NCBI RefSeq assembly: GCF_021155775.2
Contig: NC_060238.1
Coordinates: forward strand, 3,520,001 to 3,584,000
Direction of reading: 5' to 3'
DNA length: 64,000 nt
Source of the DNA: Neodiprion pinetum
Taxonomy: Eukaryota; Arthropoda; Insecta; Hymenoptera; Diprionidae
A program made the position numbers and the translations under genes. Positions 43,160 through 55,835 of this stretch are shown piece by piece (position 1 is the stretch's first letter; every line of letters begins with the position of its first letter). The notes beneath the pieces were generated by a model, which searched no databases, was not told the origin of the DNA, and was given only the letters and a program-made list of their open reading frames with translations.

Positions 43160-46100
43160 TTTTTGGTCGACCTCCTCAGCTCAGATCTGCTCCTGATACA
43201 AGACGTAGGTTTTAGCTGGAATTTCGCCAATTTGCATAATCACAAGAGGAAGTGGTACAAAAGTGAACGACCACATGCCCTCTCAATCAAGCAGGCATGC
43301 TTTCAATCACACAGCGTCAACATCACATGCAGTCAATCAATGTGTCCCTGTTTTGAAAGAGCTCTTCGGTTTTTCTGCGCTCCTGATACCAGGAGTAATT
43401 TCAGCTAAAATTTCTCCGATTCGCTTAGGTCTAACAGAAAATGGCGGGAAAATTAGCGATCACATGCCCTCTCAATCAAGCAGGCATGCCTTCAGTCACA
43501 CAGCGTCGACATCACATGCAGTCAATCAATGTGTCCCTGTGTTGAGAAGAGCTCCTCGGTTTTTCTGCGCTCCTGATACTCGGAGCATGCATGCCTTCAA
43601 TCATACAGCGTCGACATCACGTGCAGTCAATCAATCAATAAATGTGTCCATGTCTTTAGAAGAGCTCCTCGGTACTCCTGTGCTCCTGATACCAGGAGTC
43701 ATTTTCGCTGAAGTTTCTCCGATTCGCTTAGGTCTAACAGAAAATGGCGGGAAAATTAGCGATCACATGCCCTCTCAATCAAGCAGGCATGCCTTCAGTC
43801 ACACAGCGTCGACATCACATGCAGTCAATCAATCAATCAATGTGTCCATGTTTTTAGAAGAGCTCTTCGGTACTCCTGTGCTCCTGATACCAGGAGTCAT
43901 TTTCGCTGAAATTTCTCCGATTCGCTTGGGTCTAACAGAAAATGGCGGGAAAATTAGCGATCACATGCCCTCTCAATCAAGCAGGCATGCCTTCAGTCAC
44001 ACAGCGTCGACGTCACATGCAGTCAATCAATGTGTCCCTGTGTTTAGAAGAGCTCCTCAGTTTTTCTGCGCTCCTGATACTCGGAGCATGCATGCCTTCA
44101 ATCATACAGCGTCGACATCACATGCAGTCAATCAATCAATCAATGTGTCCATGTCTTTAAAAGAGCTCCTTGTTACTCCTGTGCTCCTGATACCAGGAGT
44201 CATTTTCGCTGAAATTTCTCCGATTCGCTTAGGTCTAACAGAAAATGGCGGGAAAATTAGCGATCACATGCCCTCTCAATCAAGCAGGCATGCCTTCAGT
44301 CACACAGCGTCGACATCACATGCAGTCAATCAATGTGTCCCTGTGTTGAGAAGAGCTCCTCGGTTTTTCTGCGCTCCTGATACTCGGAGCATGCATGCCT
44401 TCAATCATACAGCGTCGACATCACGTGCAGTCAATCAATCAATAAATGTGTCCATGTCTTCAGAAGAGCTCCTCGGTACTCCTGTGCTCCTGATACCAGG
44501 AGTCATTTTCGCTGAAGTTTCTCCGATTCGCTTAGGTCTAACAGAAAATGGCGGGAAAATTAGCGATCACATGCCCTCTCAATCAAGCAGGCATGCCTTC
44601 AGTCACACAGCGTCGACATCACATGCAGTCAATCAATCAATCAATGTGTCCATGTTTTTAGAAGAGCTCTTCGGTACTCCTGTGCTCCTGATACCAGGAG
44701 TCATTTTCGCTGAAATTTCTCCGAATCGCTTAGGTCTAACAGAAAATGGCGGGAAAATTAGCGATCACATGCACTCTCAATCAAGCAGGCATGCCTTCAG
44801 TCACACAGCGTCGACATCACATGCAGTCAATCAATGTGTCCCTGTGTTGAGAAGAGCTCCTCGGTTTTTCTGCGCTCCTGATACTCGGAGCATGCATGCC
44901 TTCAATCATACAGCGTCGACATCACGTGCAGTCAATCAATCAATAAATGTGTCCATGTCTTTAGAAGAGCTCCTCGGTACTCCTGTGCTCCTGATACCAG
45001 GAGTCATTTTCGCTGAAGTTTCTCCGATTCGCTTAGGTCTAACAGAAAATGGCGGGAAAATTAGCGATCACATGCCCTCTCAATCAAGCAGGCATGCCTT
45101 CAGTCACACAGCGTCGACATCACATGCAGTCAATCAATCAATCAATGTGTCCATGTTTTTAGAAGAGCTCTTCGGTACTCCTGTGCTCCTGATACCAGGA
45201 GTCATTTTCGCTGAAATTTCTCCGAATCGCTTAGGTCTAACAGAAAATGGCGGGAAAATTAGCGATCACATGCACTCTCAATCAAGCAGGCATGCCTTCA
45301 GTCACACAGCGTCGACATCACATGCAGTCAATCAATCAATCAATGTGTCCATGTTTTTAGAAGAGCTCCTCGGTTTTTCTGCGCTCCTGATACTCGGAGC
45401 ATGCATGCCTTTAATCATACAGCGTCGACATCACATGCAGTCAATCAATCAATCAATGTGTCCATGTTTTTAGAAGAGCTCCTCGGTACTCCTGTGCTCC
45501 TGATACCAGGAGTCATTTTCGCTGAAATTTCTCCGATTCGCTTAGGTCTAACAGAAAATGGCGGGAAAATTAGCGATCACATGCACTCTCAATCAAGCAG
45601 GCATGCCTTCAGTCACACAGCGTCGACATCACATGCAGTCAATCAATCAATCAATGTGTCCATGTTTTTAGAAGAGCTCCTCGGTACTCCTGTGCTCCTG
45701 ATACCAGGAGTCATTTTCGCTGAAATTTCTCCGATTCGCTTAGGTCTAACAGAAAATCGCGGGAAAATTAGCGATCACATGCCCTCTCAATCAAGCAGGC
45801 ATGCCTTCCGTCACACAGCGTCGACATCACATGCAGTCAATCAATGTGTCCCTGTGTTTAGAAGAGCTCCTCGGTTTTTCTGCGCTCCTGATACTCGGAG
45901 CATGCATGCCTTCAATCATACAGCGTCGACATCACATGCAGTCAATCAATCAATCAATGTGTCCATGTCTTTAGAAGAGCTCTTCGGTACTCCTGTGCTC
46001 CTGATACCAGGAGTCATTTTCGCTGAAATTTCTCCGATTCGCTTAGGTCTAACAGAAAATGGCGGGAAAATTAGCGATCACATGCCCTCTCAATCAAGCA

Positions 46101-49100
46101 GGCATGCCTTCCGTCACACAGCGTCGACATCACATGCAGTCAATCAATGTGTCCCTGTGTTTAGAAGAGCTCCTCGGTTTTTCTGCGCTCCTGATACTCG
46201 GAGCATGCATGCCTTCAATCATACAGCGTCGACATCACATGCAGTCAATCAATCAATCAATGTGTCCATGTTTTTAGAAGAGCTCTTCGGTACTCCTGTG
46301 CTCCTGATACCAGGAGTCATTTTTGCTGAAATTTCTCCGAATCGCTTAGGTCTAACAGAAAATGGCGGGAAAATTAGCGATCACATGCACTCTCAATCAA
46401 GCAGGCATGCCTTCAGTCACACCGCGTCGACATCACATGCAGTCAATCAATCAATCAATGTGTCCATGTTTTTAGAAGAGCTCCTCGGTTTTTCTGCGCT
46501 CCTGATACTCGGAGCATGCATGCCTTTAATCATACAGCGTCGACATCACATGCAGTCAATCAATCAATCAATGTGTCCATGTTTTTAGAAGAGCTCCTCG
46601 GTACTCCTGTGCTCCTGATACCAGGAGTCATTTTCGCTGAAATTTCTCCGATTCGCTTAGGTCTAACAGAAAATGGCGGGAAAATTAGCGATCACATGCA
46701 CTCTCAATCAAGCAGGCATGCCTTCAGTCACACAGCGTCGACATCACATGCAGTCAATCAATTAATCAATGTGTCCATGTTTTTAGAAGAGCTCCTCGGT
46801 ACTCCTGTGCTCCTGATACCAGGAGTCATTTTCGCTGAAATTTCTCCGATTCGCTTAGGTCTAACAGAAAATGGCGGGAAAATTAGCGATCACATGCCCT
46901 CTCAATCAAGCAGGCATGCCTTCCGTCACACAGCGTCGACATCACATGCAGTCAATCAATGTGTCCCTGTGTTTAGAAGAGCTCCTCGGTTTTTCTGCGC
47001 TCCTGATACTCGGAGCATGCATGCCTTCAATCATACAGCGTCGACATCACATGCAGTCAATCAATCAATCAATGTGTCCATGTCTTTAGAAGAGCTCCTT
47101 GTTACTCCTGTGCTCCTGATACTAGAAGTCATTTTCGCTGAAATTTCTCCGATTCGCTTAGGTCTAACAGAAAATGGCGGGAAAATTAGCGATCACATGC
47201 CCTCTCAATCAAGCAGGCATGCCTTCCGTCACACAGCGTCGACATCACATGCAGTCAATCAATGTGTCCCTGTGTTTAGAAGAGCTCCTCGGTTTTTCTG
47301 CGCTCCTGATACTCGGAGCATACATGCCTTCAATCATACAGCGTCGACATCACATGCAGTCAATCAATCAATCAATGTGTCCATGTTTTTAGAAGAGCTC
47401 TTCGGTACTCCTGTGCTCCTGATACCAGGAGTCATTTTCGCTGAAATTTCTCCAATTCGCTTAGGTCTAACAGAAAATGGCGGGAAAATTAGCGATCACA
47501 TGCCCTCTCAATCAAGCAGGCATGCCTTCCGTCACACAGCGTCGACATCACATGCAGTCAATCAATGTGTCCCTGTGTTTAGAAGAGCTCCTCGGTTTTT
47601 CTGCGCTCCTGATACTCGGAGCATGCATGCCTTCAATCATACAGCGTCGACATCACATGCAGTCAATCAATCAATCAATGTGTCCATGTCTTTAGAAGAG
47701 CTCCTTGTTACTCCTGTGCTCCTGATACCAGAAGTCATTTTCGCTGAAATTTCTCCGATTCGCTTAGGTCTAACAGAAAATGGCGGGAAAATTAGCGATC
47801 ACATGCCCTCTCAATCAAGCAGGCATGCCTTCAGTCACACAGCGTCGACATCACATGCAGTCAATCAATCAATCAATGTGTCCATGTTTTTAGAAGAGCT
47901 CTTCGGTACTCCTGTGCTCCTGATACCAGGAGTCATTTTCTCTGAAATTTTTCCGATTCGCTTAGGTCTAACAGAAACTGGGGGGAAAATTAGCGATCAC
48001 ATGCCCTCTCAATCAAGCATGCATGCCCTCAGTCACACAGCGTCGACATCATATGCAGTCAATCACTGTGTCCCTGTTTTGGAAGAGCTCTTCGGTTTTT
48101 CTGCGCTCCTGATACCAGGAGTCATTTTTGCTGAAATTTCTCCGATTCGCTTAGGTCTAACAGAAAATGGCGGGAAAATTAGCGATCACATGCCCTTTCA
48201 ATCAAGCATGCATGCCCTCAATCACACAGCGTCGACATTACATGCAGTTAATCAATGTGTCCCTGTGTTCAGAAGAGCTCCTTGGTACTCCTGTGCTCCT
48301 GATACCAGGAGTCATTTTCGCTGAAATTTCTCCGATTCGCTTAGGTCTAACAGAAACTGGGGGGAAAATTAGCGATCACATGCCCTCTCAATCAAGCATG
48401 CATGCCCTCAGTCACACAGCGTCGACATCATATGCAGTCAATCACTGTGTCCCTGTTTTGGAAGAGCTCTTCGGTTTTTCTGCGCTCCTGATACCAGGAG
48501 TCATTTTTGCTGAAATTTCTCCGATTCGCTTAGGTCTAACAGAAAATGGCGGGAAAATTAGCGATCACATGCCCTCTCAATCAAGCATGCATGCCCTTAA
48601 TCACACAGCGTCGACATTACATGCAGTTAATCAATGTGTCCCTGTGTTCAGAAGAGCTCCTCGGTTTTCCTGTGCTCCTGATACCAGGAGTCATTTTCGC
48701 TGAAATTTCTCCGATTCGCTTAGGTCTAACAGAAAATGGCGGGAAAATTAGCGATCACATGCCCTCTCAATCAAGCAGGCATGCCTTCAGTCACACAGCG
48801 TCGACATCACATGCAGTCAATCAATGTGTCCCTGTGTTTAGAAGAGCTCCTCGGTTTTTCTGCGCTCCTGATACTCGGAGCATGCATGCCTTCAATCATA
48901 CAGCGTCGACATCACATGCAGTCAATCAATTAATCAATGTGTCCATGTCTTTAGAAGAGCTCCTTGGTACTCCTGTGCTCCTGATACCAGGAGTCATTTT
49001 CGCTGAAATTTCTCCGATTCGCTTAGGTCTAACAGAAAATGGCGGGAAAATCAGCGATCACATGCCCTCTCAATCAAGCAGGCATGCTTTCAATCACACA

Positions 49101-49680
49101 GCGTCGACATTACATGCAGTTAATCAATGTGTCCCTGTGTTTAGAAGAGCTCCTCGGTTTTCCTGTGCTCCTGATACCAGGAGTCATTCTTGCTGAAATT
49201 CCTCCGATTTGCTTAGTTCTAAGAGAAAATGGCGGGAAAATTAGCGATCACATGCCCTCCTAATCAAGGAGACATGCCTTTAGTCACACAGCGTCGACAT
49301 CACATGCAGTTAATCAATGTGTCCCTGTGTTTAGAAGAGCTCCTCGGTTCTCCTGTGCTCCTGATACTAGGAGTCATTTTTGCTGAAATACCTCCGATTT
49401 ACTTAGTTCTTATAAGAAGTGGCACGACAATTAGCTATCACATGCCCTGTCAAGCAAGCAGGGATGCCTTTAGTCACACAGCATCGACGTCATATCTAGT
49501 CAATCAATGTGCCCTTGTTTTTAGAACAACTCCTCGGCTCAGATGGGCTCCTGATACCAGGAGTAATTTTCTGCTGAAATTTCTCCGATTTGCTTTATTC
49601 TAAGTGGTAGTAATATAAAAGTCAGCGGACACGTGTCCTTTTTATCAAGCAGGTATGTTTCAATCGAAACATAGTCATTT
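43160..49680 (+). repeat. 6.5-kb higher-order tandem (satellite-like) array, 190/198/303/311-bp units
   Basis: The anchor ATGGCGGGAAAATTAGCGAT recurs at 43441, 43744, 43942, 44245, 44548, 44746, 45049, 45247, 45558, 45756, 46059, 46362, 46673, 46871, 47174, 47477, 47780, 47978, 48167, 48357, 48546, 48736, 49039 and 49229, and in degenerate form near 49419. Spacings are 303 bp (10 times), 311 (2), 198 (6) and 189/190 (6). The 198-bp unit is the 190-bp unit with two extra TCAA. The 303 and 311 units are dimers with an 85-bp deletion (190+198-85 and 198+198-85) at a GGAG|CATGC junction. The block 311-198-303-303 (1115 bp) is duplicated at 45247-46362 and 46362-47477. A 379-bp dimer is duplicated at 47978-48736. 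Internal units are nearly identical, while both edges are degenerate. Every full unit contains GGCGGGAAA and the inverted repeat CTCCTG-ATAC-CAGGAG. Long plus-strand frames run through the array (43263-45473, 45401-46588, 46516-48324); I judge these to be by-products of unit lengths divisible by three. Confidence 0.97.
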
Positions 49681-52374
49681 GGACCTTGAGAGTGAGAAAT
49701 TGAGAGATTTTATTCTCAGCAGCAGGATAGATATCCAAAGATGCGTCTATATTTTGTACGACGTTGATCGACCATTTTACTGTGTATACTCATTTTTCGT
49801 ATAGCAAGCTGGAAAATGCTCCTTAGCACGACCATCTGATCATCTTGTTGCTCTGAGATTTCGAAGTCCTGAAGCCATGTTTTTGTTGGAAAATTATTTG
49901 GCTGCGACAAACTAATTTGTAAAAATTTGACCGAGGCATCAAGGGAATTTGCGCCTGTGTTAATCAGTCATTGTTCCAAAGAATTGTTGAAACATTTGTT
50001 TATTTCAGGATATCCAGCTTACATTTTCAATAACTTACATTATCATTTCACAAACCAGTATACTCGAGATTAGACTAACCCTCCGGTCACTCGACCTCAA
50101 ACTTAACGTTTCAAGTTCTGTTATAATATTATCAATGATCTGACGGGTAATTGTACAGATTTACGTGTTCTTTATTGAATAGGTTTTTCACACGTCGTAC
50201 ATCATGAATCAACATTTTTCTGTATGGGAGGAGAGATCAGGGCACAATGAACCCCGAAAGCCGCTAATTAATTTTTGTGACTTTCGAGCACCGGATACGA
50301 ATTGTTTCCATCCATCTCGAACAAATTCATGATAAATTTTTCATAAAACGAAGGAAAATAAAAAAAAATAAAAATTTCCGTCGCACGATCAACTTCCTCC
50401 AAACAATGACAAAAGGAATTTTCTTTTGCCAACTTTTTAATAGGGATTCGCTGTGTTCTGTTCTCCCCCATTCTCATTCTATTCTATGGTAAATAATTTC
50501 ATCTCGTAACACATGGCGATAATACAAATTGTTTTATAGAATAGGTTTAACTAATTCATTTCACAATCACTGGACAGTTTCACTGTAGAATCGTCAGGTG
50601 GAATCGATCATCCCTTGAGGAGTTGAAGAAAAAAAACCTGATAGTAGTTGAGACGGAGGAATGTACGGTAGGACGATGTTTGATTAGCCAGTTATCGGCG
50701 AGGATCCAACTAGCTGCTTCCTCACGGGACCGAGAGGCACGTACCTCCCTACATCGCAGGGACAACGACCAGCGTCTGGTACCCACTGGAGAGAAGAATA
50801 AGGATGGGGATGCCCGGGAGGATGGCTCAAGATGTAGGGGACTTCGGAGAGCAGTGTTCATGTCGCCGACCCGCGTCTGTCGGCGAGTCGTTGAGGCGGG
50901 GGAGGTTGCAGGGAAGAGGACCCCGTCCGCTGGTCCCGAGACTGGAACACAAGGATCAGTTATTTACGAGTCCTCCCTCAGGGACAACCCTGATTGTAAC
51001 ACGTCACAGATTAACTGCTCAGGTCTCTCGACCTCTTCAGTTTCATTCCCTCCACCCTCGTCCCTTGTTTTACTCCTCACGCACTACACCTTATGGCTTC
51101 ATACCTCCGCCGAGCCATCACGCACGTTCCATGGTGTACAATCATCGGCTTCCTCCTATTCCCCTTTCGCCAGACTCGATCGACTCACGCCGCTATACCT
51201 GCATTGTTGAAAAATTTATCTGTGGAACTTTCTACACTGTATTGGAAGTTTTGTTCGGATGCGAAACAGCGAAGTCAATCATACATTTACTGTTTATTCA
51301 ATTTACAAATACAATCAATTCACTATACAATTTAGTAAATTCAAATTACTTATTCTTACAATGTTTTTCCTATAAATTGTAGTAGACTCAAAAATTTTTA
51401 TTATAAGTATAAGATAAATATAGAACCATATTTATTTTGATTCGATTAGGTCTAGTTTTTGTGTTATAACTACTACTGATAAAATTGAATGATTATCTTT
51501 TCGTAAAGCAACATTTATATTAACGCTATAACACTATACATATATAACCTAATTTTTGTTGATAAGAACTTGTACACTTGGAAGAACTATGAAAATCATA
51601 TCACAATAAAACTATTTGTATAAAAAATATTCTAATGGCAATTTCATTATACTAAATCTTATCCCTAACAGAATTAGTTAAATGTTTCGAAGTTACACAC
51701 AGAAAAATTGAATTCTCTTTGACCAGTGTTATTTTTACCTTTTTCTCCCTGGTAGTTAGGTACTCCGAAAGAGATGCAGCATCGTTTTTAGAAATTCTCA
51801 ATAATTTTATCCGACGTTCAGTTCGTTTCAATCGATTTGAACTTTCATTGAGCTGGATGTCAAAGAGCTCTGAATAAAATTATTCAAACGTCATTCTACG
51901 GAATTCACAGGATTTTATATGATTTGAAAAGACGTCATCTACATACAAATTATTCTACGATATCGGAGAATTCCCACTACTAAATAGTAAGCATATTCAA
52001 AACTCGTAAAGGAATCGAACGGGATTCAAAGGGTTTTATAACGATACCCAAATATTGCTGAGACTTTACAAATACTTTTCAACTTTACAACGATATACTT
52101 CAAATGATGTTAAACTACTCCACCCATCACCGTCGAAGATCTGATGTGCTTGACACTTATCTGACACTTGGAATATTTGCATGTATTTTGTATTCGCCGA
52201 ATGGAATAAGCCCCCTCATAACGTTAGCCGGACTTGTTGATCGATAGCCGTCGCAGAGAGAACTGGTTGTTGGAATCTGGGCTGAGGATCGTAGATGAAA
52301 AAGCGGCAGAAATCCCGTCAGGTATATCCTCGGTACCTTGGTACTGCAAGTTGTGATATTGGTTAGCGGATCCG
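49681..52374. other. Intergenic DNA with an unrecognised GC-rich open region
   Basis: Positions 50570-51230 are GC-rich and open in two plus-strand frames. One is 50623-51210, reading AGEVAGKRTPSAGPETG in part; the other is 50804-51382, rich in Ser/Pro/Arg. Neither looks like a known family, and both change to AT-rich sequence after about 51210. The block directly follows the satellite flank and could be an old transposon remnant or a single exon. The remainder (49681-50570 and 51400-52374) is AT-rich, with nothing recognised. Confidence 0.45.
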
Positions 52375-52740
52375 GAGGCTCGGCAAGATTGATACGCGAG
52401 TATACAGAAGAATCAGAGATCAGGAGGCGGCTGAAGCTGAGGCTGAGGCTGAGGCGAAGGACGGGGAAACGTATGGGTGGGATTACCGGGAAGGGTAGTC
52501 TCTATCTTTGCCTGAAGGCCTCGAGGCTTACGCGGAAAGATACGGACTTGTCTATGGAGATCTAAGGCCCACGAATGTAGCCAACCTCTATCTATCTGGA
52601 TCACGAGGAAAATGTATTTCCACCCGGAGAATAACGTGGACTGTTTTACAATTAGCGGACAACCCCCGGGGACCCGCTTATATCGTGTATATTCCGCAGC
52701 TGACAACAGCTTGGTCAACCGTATCTCACACCCCATGATC
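52375..52740 (+). pseudogene. TAG-interrupted open frame in a GC-rich island, unrecognised
   Basis: One plus frame reads DTRVYRRIRDQEAAEAEAEA, then KDGETYGWDYREG, then a TAG at 52496-52498. In the same frame it continues SLSLPEGLEAYAERYGLVYG and stays open to a TGA at 52738-52740. The amino-acid composition looks protein-like on both sides of the stop. The EAEA stretch comes from a short GAGGCT tandem. Explanations are a decayed gene, an intron boundary (the TAG ends in AG and could be an acceptor, making two separate exons), or chance in GC-rich DNA. I recognise no family. Confidence 0.2.
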
Positions 52741-55700
52741 CTTGTTTTTGTTTCCATCTTATCCTCTCCTCGCGTTTATTCTCCTCGGTATTCTGTCCGA
52801 AGAGGGATTTGCCAGAATCTCATACAAAATCTATACCAACAAAGATTTTTCACTTCATTTGTCACGCAGAAGGACGGGAAATTCATTTCGCGAAATCGAA
52901 ATCATTGCAAGGCTCAATATCATTTTAATTGCAATGTTTACAAACCAATGGAATTATAGCAAATTTTAAAAACTCTGCGATATCATCCGAAAATTAATGT
53001 CGAGTATATTTCATCCGAAATTCCAGTACTACGTATTTTAGAAATTCTCTCGAAGTTTTTTGCAATCGTTTGAAATTACTTGAAAAGATCTTGAAACAAA
53101 TTTTTTGATCTGTTGCAAAAATTTCGTTTACTTGCAGATTTTAGAATTATTCATCCGATCAAAAAATCATCTTGAATTAAGTATATCTATATTATGCCAC
53201 GCTATTACAACACCGCGCAATTGCAAAATCCCAAAAAAATTTGATCTTTCTCACCCAAATACTTCCGTTTCAATAAAGAAACAGTATTTTCTTTTTTACA
53301 AACAACTTATTTTCTAAAACCTGTTCATTTTCTTAATAGTTTCAATACATTTAACCTGCTCGTATTGTCCATCGTATATTTTTGGTAAAATACACCATCA
53401 TCAATCTTTTGTATCACAGGTAAGAGACTGGGAGAAAATTTCTCGTCACGATCCCTGAGAGCCTCCATACCCAAGCAATGTATATTCAGCTTGTGAGGTA
53501 GAAGCGAAATTCTGTTTCCCGAGTTTCTGTTTCAATCCGGGATCAGAATCTCGACCATAGCGTCACCGACGTCGTCATTTCGAGGCTCACGTTTCAGGTT
53601 ATTCGGTTGCTAGCTACGGTATAACCAAAATTTACCGGAGGGGTTGAAAAAGCTCGGTGTAGGTGTAGGCATACGAAGTGATTCGCCGAATTACACGAGT
53701 CGAGCGACACATACCAATATCTGGTTTACTTCTCTACCCCGAAATTGAATAAGGGTGAGACTCGATTCGCGAGATCAGGCGAAAGAAAAAACAAATCATT
53801 TTTTTTGTCGCAAGCCTCGGCCTTATCGTTCTTATGATAATAATATCATTGTTGTTATCACTACTCACCGCGATCAGTTTCGTCCTTTATTTTCTTCGAC
53901 ACCTTCCAACGTCACGTGGATGAAAGCAATATGGCGTCGGTTAGAGCGATCAGCTGATTGATTCTGTTGAGTTATGCTCGTATCGCTGAATGAAAAGCTC
54001 CGTGCAAGCTGTTGAACTCTGTTTCTAATACACCTAGTTGATATTTGAGTGAAAATTAAAACGGAAAAGGACTCTTAGTATGACATATGAGCGCACGGTA
54101 AAGTTGAACCGTTCCTCATGCCACATATATGTATATATACGTCATAAAATTATGCGTGGAATATTGGAATGAATGAATCACCGTATAAACTTTTTATATC
54201 AACACGTTTATTTTGGTTACATATATATGTATATATCTATACTCTTTGTCATTTGTATACATACACATATATGTATATTTCTTTATATATTTATATTGTT
54301 CTTAATTTTTCTCATTATTAATTTTTTTTTTTTTTTTGCTGTTGCCTCCATAATTATTGTAAATACACGTATAATAATGGTCTTCTTTAATTATTATATC
54401 GTACAGTTTTCGATCATTTGTCACCCGTTGAGCGAAAACAAGTTTTACTGCAAACACCGGGTGAAATGATCTGGTACATGCCCAAACAGATGATACTATA
54501 TATATATATATATTATGTACTTATCTATCTAAGTATTATTAGTGAATGTAAAAAAGAGCGCGTTAAAAAACTAGCCAGTCTGCACCGCACGACTTAGTTG
54601 TACACATATAATATATAAGTTGATTATTGTTTCGTTAAAATTAATCATTATACTCTTGATTAAGATTAAATGAAAACTTCTGCGATGTCCCTTTGAATCA
54701 AGATGCAAGTTATTAAATCTGTCAATTTATAGGAATTAATAAATATTGGAATCACCAAGTTTTTCAACCTGTGGTAAGCAGTTTGAATTTTGTCTGTTTG
54801 ATTTCGAGTTTATTTCAGACACAAAGAAAAAGGGAGAAGAAGAAAATGATAATGATTCGTTTCGATAATTAAAGAAATTGAAAAAAAAAATCATTGAAAT
54901 TTTTACACAAAAATTTTTTTCTTTTTCGGAATTTATTATTCCTCTCACAAAAAAAGTTTGAGAGTTGATGATTTTGGGCTCATTGATTTTGTCTTCTTTT
55001 TTTTTTGTCGATTCGGAGACACATGCGCAATAACTATCAATAGCACGTATAAATTATGATAATGATATCGACGGCAATAATACGATACAAAAATCAGGCT
55101 AATAATAACTGAAAATCGCACATCGCGCACAGTGAACAAAAAAAAAGAAAAACCGTACCAAGAAGTTAACTTACAAGTTGTAGAGAATACACGTAATATG
55201 AAGATGATGATAAATTCTAACGATCTGTTAAAGTTGAATTACTCTTGAAAACGTTACTTAATACAAAAAATATTTATGCTGTACACCGGAATTTTTTTGG
55301 GTCAGTTTCAGTATAATATAATATGTTACATATATGTGATTGGTTATTGCCATGCAATGATCGTTGATGATAATTGAATCCTAGCGGGGAAACAGGGAGA
55401 AAGGGATATTTTATTTATTATTAATAGTAATTTTATGTATCCTCGATAATTAATTAGCTGATCAAATAATTACAGTTCATATGTATAATATAATTATATG
55501 TGTATATATATATATATAAATATTGGTGTAATATCAGAGAAGCGATAAAACCATTCAACGTTTCACTATAGAATTATTATCATCATTCATCTTCTTCAAT
55601 GATATAAGGTCTATTATTTATATATTTGTATATATATATTATATATTCATTCAATGCGCCTTGTTATTTATTTACAAATTTACACGTACCTACAATCGAA

Positions 55701-55786
55701 TTGTTCCTTTGACGATACAATTACATATATCAATTCGTCATATTTATCGTACTCAAATATGTGTATATATATATAAATATAAATAG

Positions 55787-55835
<49 letters not shown>

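Noticed and set aside
43263..48324. Three long plus-strand open frames (736, 395 and 602 codons) called as genes
   Set aside because: They lie entirely in the tandem array, switch frame at units whose length is not a multiple of three, and repeat the same peptide; there is no promoter, splice or domain evidence.
43441..49419. CRISPR-like array of repeats and spacers
   Set aside because: The whole unit is repeated with no unique spacers, and the DNA is eukaryotic.
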